Shown: in pieces, positions 35,342 to 42,048 of the stretch
Layout: every line of letters begins with the position of its first letter
How positions within the stretch are numbered: position 1 is the stretch's first letter
Assembly (NCBI GenBank): GCA_023389595.1
Contig: JAEWEF010000013.1
Location: forward strand, 1-42,181
DNA: 42,181 nucleotides
Direction: 5' to 3'
Source: Fusobacteriota bacterium
GTDB taxonomy: Bacteria; Fusobacteriota; Fusobacteriia; Fusobacteriales; Fusobacteriaceae
Notes under the pieces: generated by a model
Database searches by the model: none
Told to the model about the DNA's origin: nothing
What the model saw: only the letters and a program-made list of their open reading frames with translations
Made by a program: the position numbers and the translations under genes

Positions 35342-35899
35342 CTAATCCTCCTTTACTATATTTTTATATGCGTCTAAAAATTCATCCATAGATATTCCAT
35401 ATTTATTTAATTTAGATAGAAACTGCTTAGAGTTAGAATATCCGACACCAAGTTTATCTCCAATCTCCTGCCTTAAAAACTTTGAATTTTTATATCCAGA
35501 CAGCTTATATTCTAACATAAAATTGCTATCAAATTTATTTTCATTGGCACATTTATTTGTTTTATATTTTTTTAATGCGGATAAAATATCTTCTTTTGTA
35601 GCATTTTCTATACCAACATCACCATTTTTTGTAGCTGACCTTCTACTTATATAAGCATTTTTAGCTTTAGGGAAATGCTTATTTATGTATTTTCTTATAC
35701 TATCTCCAGCAAAATCAGGGTCAGTAAGAATAATCAAACCATTAGTATTGTATGCTTTTTCCAATTTTGATAAATTACCACTTTTTTTTATTGAATGGCC
35801 ATTAACTTGAATAACTTCAGCTTCAACGGCTGCTTTTACAGCAGAGATATCATTTTTACCCTCAACAACTATTACTTCTTTTATTTTAAATTTGTCCAT
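35342..35899 (-). CDS. rnmV: Ribonuclease M5 (5S rRNA maturase)
   Basis: 185 residues, the usual RNase M5 size. A Toprim-domain endonuclease that makes the mature 5S ends. Toprim motifs are KEVIVVEGKNDISAV (Glu at the first metal site) and LIILTDPDFAGDSIR (DxD). Further family stretch: SRRSATKNGDVGIENA. A longer frame reaches 35944 overlapping asnS, but AAGGA 5 nt before the ATG at 35899 makes the shorter start better. Its likely target is the 5S gene, one copy of which is at 523-640. Confidence 0.93.
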   Translation of the reverse strand: MDKFKIKEVIVVEGKNDISAVKAAVEAEVIQVNGHSIKKSGNLSKLEKAYNTNGLIILTDPDFAGDSIRKYINKHFPKAKNAYISRRSATKNGDVGIENATKEDILSALKKYKTNKCANENKFDSNFMLEYKLSGYKNSKFLRQEIGDKLGVGYSNSKQFLSKLNKYGISMDEFLDAYKNIVKED

Positions 35900-35930
35900 T
35901 TTATTCCTTGATATATTAGAATTATCATAA

Positions 35931-37322
35931 TTAAAACTCAGCATTTTTTGGAGTTCTAGGAAAAGGTATTACGTCTCTTATATTTGACATTCCAGTGATA
36001 TACATCATAACTCTTTCAAATCCTAAACCGTATCCAGAATGAGGGAAACTACCATATTTTCTCAAGTCAAGATAAAATTTATAATCGTTTTCGTCAAGAC
36101 CACAATCTTTCATTTTTTGTAGTAAAACTTCAAAGTTATCTTCTCTTTGAGAACCGCCTATAATTTCTCCTATACCTGGAGCAAGAAGATCCATTGCTCT
36201 AACTGTTTTACCATCTTCATTTAGTTTCATGTAGAAAGCCTTAATTTCTTTAGGATAATTTATAACGAAAACAGGTTTTTTGAAATGTTCTTCCGCTAAA
36301 TATCTTTCGTGTTCACTTTGTAAATCTATTCCCCATTTTACAGGAAAATCAAATTTTTTATTAGATTTTTCAAGTATTTCTATTGCTTCTGTATATGTTA
36401 CTCTTGCGAATTCGTTTGATAAAACATTATTTAATTTCTCAAACAGACCTTTTTCTATAAAATTGTTGAAAAACTGCATTTCTTCTTTACAGTTATCCAT
36501 TACAAATTTTATTATATATTTTATCATTTCTTCCGCTAGGTCCATATTTACTTCAAGATCTGCAAAAGCTATTTCTGGTTCTATCATCCAGAATTCAGAA
36601 GCGTGTCTAGCAGTATTTGAATTTTCTGCTCTAAATGTTGGACCAAATGTGTAGACACTACCAAAAGCAGCACAGTATGTTTCAACATTTAATTGACCAC
36701 TTACAGTTAGATTAGTAGATTTTCCAAAAAAATCTTTTGAAAAATCAATATTACCATTAGAATCTTTTTGGATTTTGTTTAAATCAAGTGTTGTAACTCT
36801 AAACATTTCTCCTGCACCTTCAGCATCAGATGATGTTATTATTGGCGTATGAACATACACAAAGTTTTTTTCTTGAAAAAATTTATGAATAGCATAAGCC
36901 AAAACAGATCTAACTCTAAAAACTGCTGAGAAAGTATTAGTTCTTGGTCTTAAATGAGGTAAAGTTCTAAGAAATTCAAAAGTGTGTCTTTTGTTTTGTA
37001 AAGGATAATCTAAATCTGCTTTTTGATACATTTTTATAGAAGTCGCTTTTATTTCGATTTCTTGACCAGCACCTTCAGATAAAGAAACTTTTCCCTTAAC
37101 GATAATAGTTGATGAAATAGAAGCTCTTTTGATTTCATCAAAATTATCTAAACTATCGTTATATACAACTTGAATTCCATTAAAAAAAGAACCATCATTT
37201 ACTTCTATAAAACCAAATTTTTTCTGATCTCTAGATTTTCTGATCCAACCAAAAATTTCAACTTCTTTATCTATAAAGTCTTCCTTGTTTTTAAAAATAT
37301 CTCTTAATTTAGTGATGCTCAT
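35931..37322 (-). CDS. asnS: Asparaginyl-tRNA synthetase
   Basis: 463 residues, typical AsnRS. Class IIb synthetase: N-terminal OB anticodon-binding domain (VEIFGWIRKSRDQKKFGFIE), then the catalytic core with motif 2 (TFRAENSNTARHASEFWMIE) and motif 3 (GYGLGFERVMMYITGM). The GxGxxG of motif 3 and ERVM distinguish it as a true class II enzyme; overall pattern and length match AsnRS more than AspRS. It charges the tRNA-Asn seen at 646-721 and so direct Asn-tRNA formation is expected. Shine-Dalgarno GGGAGG precedes the ATG. Confidence 0.96.
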   Translation of the reverse strand: MSITKLRDIFKNKEDFIDKEVEIFGWIRKSRDQKKFGFIEVNDGSFFNGIQVVYNDSLDNFDEIKRASISSTIIVKGKVSLSEGAGQEIEIKATSIKMYQKADLDYPLQNKRHTFEFLRTLPHLRPRTNTFSAVFRVRSVLAYAIHKFFQEKNFVYVHTPIITSSDAEGAGEMFRVTTLDLNKIQKDSNGNIDFSKDFFGKSTNLTVSGQLNVETYCAAFGSVYTFGPTFRAENSNTARHASEFWMIEPEIAFADLEVNMDLAEEMIKYIIKFVMDNCKEEMQFFNNFIEKGLFEKLNNVLSNEFARVTYTEAIEILEKSNKKFDFPVKWGIDLQSEHERYLAEEHFKKPVFVINYPKEIKAFYMKLNEDGKTVRAMDLLAPGIGEIIGGSQREDNFEVLLQKMKDCGLDENDYKFYLDLRKYGSFPHSGYGLGFERVMMYITGMSNIRDVIPFPRTPKNAEF

Positions 37323-37333
37323 TTTTCCTCCCT

Positions 37334-37513
37334 CTAATTTATATCTTCATTATTCACTATTTTAATATTATCTAAGTGACCTCTTAATTGTTTTTTAAAT
37401 AAATTTATATAAAGCTTTCTATATTTTTCTCTATCTTTTTTTTCTTCTTCAGACAATTCTCTTTCTTTACTTATTTTTGTGTAATAATTTATTTTTTCTA
37501 TAATTTCTTTCAT
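37334..37513 (-). CDS. YnzC/DUF896-type small protein
   Basis: A 59-residue gene between rodA/ftsW and asnS, preceded by GTGGAG 8 nt before the ATG. The sequence starts MKEIIEKINYYTKI, continues with SEEEKKDREKYRKLYINLF, and ends with HLDNIKIVNNEDIN. It matches the pattern of the YnzC/DUF896 family (an INxLaKK.K..gLT.eE...R..LR..Yl..F......l..ikiv layout). Members are small, helical, cytosolic, with no firm function (Bacillus YnzC is near the SOS gene yneA). It is 13 nt behind the upstream gene and 11 nt ahead of asnS, so co-transcribed. Confidence 0.85.
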   Translation of the reverse strand: MKEIIEKINYYTKISKERELSEEEKKDREKYRKLYINLFKKQLRGHLDNIKIVNNEDIN

Positions 37514-37526
37514 TTAATTTCTCCAC

Positions 37527-38750
37527 TTACAATTCAGAATTAACTCTGTTTATATTAAATATGATACCAAGAGACGACATAAGAGTCAACATAGATGAAC
37601 CACCGTAGCTTATAAAAGGTAAAGGGATACCAAATACTGGAAGCAATCCTAAAGTTACGGAAATATTTATTATGACTTGGGTCATTATGTATCCGGCTAT
37701 ACCCATTGCTAAATATTTACCAAAATAATCTTTTGAACTTTTTGCTACGTCTGCTATTTGAAAAAACAACATCATATATAAGAATAAAATCAATATCATA
37801 CCAACTATTCCTAGTTCTTCAGCAAAAGTTACTATGGCAAAGTCAGTATCTATTTCAGGTAGGTAACTATATTTTTGTATTCCATTGCCGTAACCCTTAC
37901 CAATCATTCCTCCACTTCCGTATCCAATAACAGATTGTAAAACTTGATAACCTTTATCTTGGTCGTATTCACTTTTTATCAGTCCATTTACGAAACTTAT
38001 AACTCTTTCGTGTTTGTAACCACTCCCAAAAAAATAATAAAGAGTTGTAAAAGCAGTTGTAAAAGTTACGGCTAACGCAATAATGTAAGAAATAATAGTA
38101 TCTGATAAATCTGACATAAATACTATGAACGCCATTATCATTCCATAATGAATAGCTGTACCTAAGTCTTTTACTGCAAAAACGAGAACGATTGAAAAAA
38201 CTCCGTATACTACAAAAGATCCTATTACAGTTTTTTTTAAATCTAAATCTTCATTAGATTTTATATTTTTATTTTTATCTTTTATTCTTGAAAAATATAT
38301 TGCATAAATTATTATATAAGCTAACTTAAAAACTTCGGTAACTTGTATTCTAAACCCACCTATGAGAGTTAACCAACCCTTACCTCCATTTACTTTAGGG
38401 AAAATTGGGATATTCAAAGACATTATAGAGAAAAATATTAAACCGAAAAAAACCATAAAAGTTCTTAAACTTTCTTTGTTATAATTTCTATAATCTATTT
38501 TGAGAAATATAGCAAACGAAACGAGAGATACACTAGTCGTTACAGAATATCCTATAAGTTTTGGAGTGATACTTGATAACCTCATATTTATACTATAAAG
38601 ATTAAAAGCTCCAATTGCCATAAGAACAATAATTGTGTATACCATATAACTTTCTCTTCTGGCAGCTCTGTATTTTAATATTTTTTCTCTTTGTTTTTTT
38701 TTATCCATATATTTTAAGTATATATTTTTTTCAGTTTTGTTAGTTTCCAT
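37527..38750 (-). CDS. RodA/FtsW/SpoVE (SEDS) family peptidoglycan polymerase
   Basis: 407 residues with about ten predicted membrane segments after a positively charged ~30-residue cytosolic tail. SEDS proteins polymerise lipid II glycan strands with a partner class B PBP. Signatures: GKGWLTLIGGFRIQVTEVFK, YSYLPEIDTDFAIVTFAEEL and the C-terminal GIPLPFISYGGSSMLT. The segment with the catalytic Asp reads AVKDLGTAIHYG: the Asp is kept but the usual QPDLGT proline is Lys. The GLLPVFGIPLPFISYGG context suits RodA slightly more than FtsW, but I cannot separate the two. No mreBCD or pbp gene is adjacent. Confidence 0.88.
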   Translation of the reverse strand: METNKTEKNIYLKYMDKKKQREKILKYRAARRESYMVYTIIVLMAIGAFNLYSINMRLSSITPKLIGYSVTTSVSLVSFAIFLKIDYRNYNKESLRTFMVFFGLIFFSIMSLNIPIFPKVNGGKGWLTLIGGFRIQVTEVFKLAYIIIYAIYFSRIKDKNKNIKSNEDLDLKKTVIGSFVVYGVFSIVLVFAVKDLGTAIHYGMIMAFIVFMSDLSDTIISYIIALAVTFTTAFTTLYYFFGSGYKHERVISFVNGLIKSEYDQDKGYQVLQSVIGYGSGGMIGKGYGNGIQKYSYLPEIDTDFAIVTFAEELGIVGMILILFLYMMLFFQIADVAKSSKDYFGKYLAMGIAGYIMTQVIINISVTLGLLPVFGIPLPFISYGGSSMLTLMSSLGIIFNINRVNSEL

Positions 38751-38803
38751 TTTTCCTCACAAAATAATTTTTAAAATTAATCAAAATATATAATCATTTT
38801 TAT

Positions 38804-38812
38804 ATTATAACA
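38804..38812 (-). promoter_or_regulatory. Extended -10 promoter of the rodA/ftsW-asnS-mrp operon
   Basis: Minus strand TGTTATAAT (extended -10, TGnTATAAT) ~55 nt before the ATG. The -35 is poor. It is divergent from the yhhQ promoter at 38870-38898. Confidence 0.6.
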
Positions 38813-38869
38813 CAAAAATGCTAAAAAAGTATTTAAAAAAATTTTTTTTGATATTTTTTAATTTAATCA

Positions 38870-38898
38870 TGGACAAGATAGAATAAACATGATATTAT
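38870..38898 (+). promoter_or_regulatory. Promoter of the preQ1-controlled transporter
   Basis: TGGACA (38870-38875), 17-nt spacer, TATTAT (38893-38898), with TGA just before the -10 (extended type). The start would be near 38905, ~10 nt ahead of the riboswitch aptamer. Confidence 0.75.
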
Positions 38899-38913
38899 TA
38901 TCTGGAATAAAAT

Positions 38914-38978
38914 AGATGTCCTAGATAAACCATCTTAAAAAAACTAGTTTTTATCGAGGAGGGCTATCCTCTTTTTTT
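38914..38978 (+). promoter_or_regulatory. preQ1-I riboswitch with transcription terminator
   Basis: Aptamer 38914-38947: P1 AGATG/CATCT, a 12-nt loop TCCTAGATAAAC and an A-rich tail TAAAAAAACTAG, the same layout as known preQ1-I aptamers. CTAG in the loop (38921-38924) pairs with CTAG at the end of the tail (38944-38947), the pseudoknot. A terminator follows: GAGGA (38956-38960) / TCCTC (38967-38971) and seven T. Without ligand, TCCTAGATAAAC (38919-38930) could pair with GTTTTTATCGAGGA (38947-38960), holding the terminator's 5' arm. PreQ1 should therefore turn the gene off. Confidence 0.92.
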
Positions 38979-39120
38979 AATGCAATTTTATAAATTTATA
39001 ACAAAATATTACTATAAATAACATTAAAATAAAAGATATAATTTATCTATCGGTTTATTAAGGACTAATATATTTAAAATTTTTAATAAATTATTAATGA
39101 TTAACCGGAGGTAATTGATT

Positions 39121-39825
39121 GTGAGAAATGAAATTATATGGATAATTATGATGCTTGTAAATTTTTTGTGTATAATATTTGCGTATAAACAATTTGGAAA
39201 AATAGGTTTATACATATGGGTTCCAATATCAACAATACTTGCAAATATTCAAGTTGTGATGTTAGTAAAACTTTTTGGTATGGATGCAACTTTAGGTAAT
39301 ATACTTTATGCTGGAGGATTTTTAGTAACTGATATATTATCTGAAAATTATGGAAAAGAATCTGCTAAAAAAGCTGTTAGAATTGGTTTTTTTTCACTTA
39401 TAGCTACAACTATAATAATGCAGTGTGCTATTAACTTCGTTCCGCTTGAAACAGAAGAATCTATTGTAGTTTTTAACGGAGTTAAAAGTATATTTCAACT
39501 ATTGCCAAGAATATCTTTAGCTTCTCTGGCTGCTTACTGGGTTTCTCAAAATTATGATGTGTTTGCATATGAATTTATAAGAAATAAATTTGTAAATAAA
39601 AAATATATTTGGATGAGAAACAACTTAAGTACAATGACAAGTCAACTAATAGATACTTTAATATTTACAGTTATAGCTTTTTACGGAGTGTATCCTATCG
39701 ATATTATAATATCTATCTTAATATCTACTTACGTTATAAAATTTTTAGTTGCATTCTGTGATACTCCTTTCATTTATTTAGCTTCATATATGTTCGAAAA
39801 AAAGATGATAACAGACATAGAATAA
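39121..39825 (+). CDS. Queuosine-precursor transporter, YhhQ/VUT family
   Basis: 234 residues with about six membrane segments and the YhhQ-type core: ILYAGGFLVTDILSENYGKESAKKAVRIGF (Glu/Asp in a membrane-facing loop), NNLSTMTSQLIDTLIFTVIAFYG and IKFLVAFCDTPFIYLA. These transporters import preQ0/preQ1 or queuine. The preQ1-I riboswitch directly upstream supports this. The start is taken as GTG 39121, 9 nt after Shine-Dalgarno GGAGG (39107-39111); a TTG at 39115 is too close to it. The leader (38979-39120) shows a second TATAAT at 39037-39042 but no convincing extra element. No queuosine-synthesis genes are in the window, fitting salvage. Confidence 0.92.
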   Translation: MRNEIIWIIMMLVNFLCIIFAYKQFGKIGLYIWVPISTILANIQVVMLVKLFGMDATLGNILYAGGFLVTDILSENYGKESAKKAVRIGFFSLIATTIIMQCAINFVPLETEESIVVFNGVKSIFQLLPRISLASLAAYWVSQNYDVFAYEFIRNKFVNKKYIWMRNNLSTMTSQLIDTLIFTVIAFYGVYPIDIIISILISTYVIKFLVAFCDTPFIYLASYMFEKKMITDIE

Positions 39826-39850
39826 AAATAAAAAAAGAGAAAGTGTTGGA

Positions 39851-40981
39851 TTGAATATAGGAGGAAATACTTCTAATAATTCAACAGAAATTATTGAAAG
39901 CGAAAAAGGAAATATTTATTCTAATAATATATCAATAAATGCAAAAAATAAGGTAGAATTAACTAATCAAAAAATAGAAGCAGATAAATTAGAAATAACA
40001 GCAAATGAAATTAACTTAAAACAAGGAGAAAATAGTAGTAAAAATACTGCTAATGAAATCTCAACAGGTTTAAATTTATCTTATGATTTAATGTCTACAG
40101 CGCTTAATATGGGAATAAGTGCTAATTATGCTAAAAACAGCTCAAATGATATAATATATACAGATAATGAATTAAATGTTAATGAAATAAAAATAAATTC
40201 AAAAAAAATAGATACAGAAAAAAGAAAAGAAGAACATGAAAATCATAATTTAAATATTGGTGGAAATATACAAACATCAAATTTTGGTTTAAATATATCA
40301 AAAGATGGATACGGAATAGGCGCTACAATAAGTAAAGAAGGAAAAATTGAAAACGTTAGCGCAAAGCTGAATAACGAAGCTTACGATTTACATTCAGATT
40401 TAGTTTATAAAGAAAATAGAGATAAATTAGTAGATGATATTCAAAATGTTATAGGAACTCCTAAAGCATATATTACCGCAATAAATAACGGAAATGATTT
40501 TTCAAAAGAAATAAAGAACAGAATAGGTGATTTAAATTTAAGAACTGATTCTGTATTAAAAAAAGAAGTAGAAGAAAAACTAAAAACTTTAAATTCAGAT
40601 AATACAAGCGAAGAAAATGCATTAATAGTAAAAAATGTAATTGATAGTATATCAAAAGTAAAAGGAAAAGAATTTAAAAGTATTAAATTTACAAATAGTC
40701 CTAATTTTAAAGGTGTAGCAGGAACAGACAAAAATGGAAATTTAGTATTAAATGTAAATGAGATTGATGTAAAAGATACAGATAGTCTAATAAATTTAAT
40801 AACTTATGAATCAAACAGATATACATATCAAAATGAAGATAAAGATAACAAAACAACAAAAGATACAGAAATTAATATAACAACAAGCAAGACTAATCTA
40901 AATTTACCTTTAATTGATGATGAAGAGATTGATTACGGAAGTAATAGATATTTTGCTCCAGCTATAGCAATTCCTATATGA
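39851..40981 (+). pseudogene. CdiA/filamentous-hemagglutinin-like fragment, N-terminus missing
   Basis: About 376 residues of low-complexity, Asn/Lys/Ile-rich sequence typical of the C-terminal half of CdiA/FhaB two-partner-secretion proteins: repeats such as LNIGGNTSNN and LNIGGNIQTS, KNKVELTNQKIEADKLEITA, and a later pretoxin-like part (LVDDIQNVIGTPKAYITAIN). There is no signal peptide, no TPS domain and no real start: the frame is open from 39821, only a TTG without good Shine-Dalgarno begins it, and it lies just behind yhhQ. It ends at TGA 40979-40981, after which the same frame continues into the toxin ORF. So this is the 3' remnant or an orphan cassette, not a complete secreted protein. 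Confidence 0.8.
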
Positions 40982-40984
40982 TAT

Positions 40985-41557
40985 GTGGCATTTGAATTAG
41001 CACCAGTTATTGAGTCGGTAATTTTAGAATATGGACCAATAGTGTTACAACAGGGAGCATTATTAGCTGATAAAGTTCCTGCCATATGGGATAAATTACT
41101 AAATAATACAAGTTACATTGAAAAAACTAGTAATTTAGAACAACCAACTGATAATTATAGCGATAATAATAACAATAATAACTCTAGTAATAAAGATCCT
41201 AAAAAAGATAAGGATAAAAAAACCTATTATGAAGGAAAAAGTCGAAGAGATGCTTTTAGGCAAGCTAAAAGAGATGCAGAGATACCGATTAATCAACAAC
41301 CTAAAAGAATATTTTATGAAGATTTAATAGAAAATGGTAAAAGGGTATTAGACTCTAATGGTAATCCAATACAAACTAGGAATTATTATTACATTAATAA
41401 AAATGGAGAAGAAATTATTATACAAGAACATAGTTTAGGACATCGTATAGCTAAATTAAAAAATGGTGGCGAACCACATTTTAATATTAGACCAAGTAAT
41501 AATATCAGAAATGGTCATTTATATAAAACACATGGGCATTATAATTTTAAAAAATAA
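40985..41557 (+). CDS. CdiA C-terminal toxin portion, HNH/Endo VII-like nuclease
   Basis: 190 codons in the same frame as the upstream fragment, separated by TGA-TAT only. The first ~45 residues are hydrophobic/pretoxin-like, then an Asn/Lys-rich linker (about 55-78), then a ~110-residue toxin domain: RRDAFRQAKRDAEIPINQQP, IQEHSLGHRIA, GGEPHFNIRPSNN, THGHYNF. The pattern Glu148-His149, His153, His165 with a final HY is that of polymorphic-toxin nucleases of the HNH/Endo VII class ('EHHH' type), which cut DNA; family name from memory. No SD is seen before GTG 40985, so independent translation is doubtful. Confidence 0.75.
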   Translation: MAFELAPVIESVILEYGPIVLQQGALLADKVPAIWDKLLNNTSYIEKTSNLEQPTDNYSDNNNNNNSSNKDPKKDKDKKTYYEGKSRRDAFRQAKRDAEIPINQQPKRIFYEDLIENGKRVLDSNGNPIQTRNYYYINKNGEEIIIQEHSLGHRIAKLKNGGEPHFNIRPSNNIRNGHLYKTHGHYNFKK

Positions 41558-41579
41558 AAATATAGAGGAGATACTAATT

Positions 41580-41966
41580 ATGAATATATATAAGGCTATT
41601 CGTGAAAATATTTTTTTTAATAAATTTATTTCTCAAAATATGTTAAATGAAGTGCTTATAGGAAATATTGAGATTTATTGGAATAGCATTGTAATACATA
41701 TACATACAAATTGTAAACCTGCTATTGAAATTTCTAAATACGGTGTTTGGGGGGAAAATTATAATACGATTAGTATCGAACTATTTGCCATTATAAAGGG
41801 AGAGATTAAAATAAAAAATAGAGAGTTTATGACATATGCTCCAGTTGAAGTTCAAAAAACTTTAGAAGGTTATTTAATAAAGCAAGAAGGTGATAACTGG
41901 AGTATATCATTTGAAATTATTGGAGATTTTTTATTCAGAAGAATATCGTCAACATATATCCAATAA
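41580..41966 (+). CDS. Candidate immunity protein for the adjacent nuclease toxin
   Basis: 128 residues, starting at an ATG with GAGGAG upstream, 22 nt after the toxin stop: the position where CDI immunity genes are found. It is small, soluble, without signal peptide, mixed alpha/beta (VWGENYNTISIELFAIIKG). I do not recognise the family with certainty; it resembles in outline the Imm-type beta-rich proteins. A longer open frame begins at 41463 inside the toxin gene, but no Shine-Dalgarno supports that. Immunity function is inferred from position. Confidence 0.7.
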   Translation: MNIYKAIRENIFFNKFISQNMLNEVLIGNIEIYWNSIVIHIHTNCKPAIEISKYGVWGENYNTISIELFAIIKGEIKIKNREFMTYAPVEVQKTLEGYLIKQEGDNWSISFEIIGDFLFRRISSTYIQ

Positions 41967-42048
41967 ACATATTCTTAATAATAAAATTTAACAAATATAT
42001 TAAATTTAACATCTAGGAATATCTCAATAGAAGTAATAGGAGAGTAGT

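Noticed and set aside
34766..35377. 203-codon plus-strand open frame opposite mrp and other long antisense frames opposite lon, clpX, metK, asnS and infB
   Set aside because: They are mirror images of well-identified genes, lack Shine-Dalgarno sequences and family resemblance.
39051..39107. CGGTT / AACCG pairing next to the yhhQ Shine-Dalgarno, a possible second translational switch
   Set aside because: Only 5 bp with a ~47-nt gap; no further conserved elements visible.
39024..39215. 63-codon minus-strand frame over the yhhQ leader
   Set aside because: Low-complexity A/T-rich, no ribosome-binding site, overlaps a better gene on the other strand.
41157..41195. Asn/Asp-rich repeat codons (AATAAT/GATAAT) in the toxin ORF as a possible microsatellite
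   Set aside because: It is a short irregular linker between pretoxin and toxin, common in these proteins; not a tandem repeat array.
41463..41579. Extended start of the candidate immunity gene within the toxin gene
   Set aside because: No Shine-Dalgarno there; GAGGAG and ATG at 41580 explain the start.
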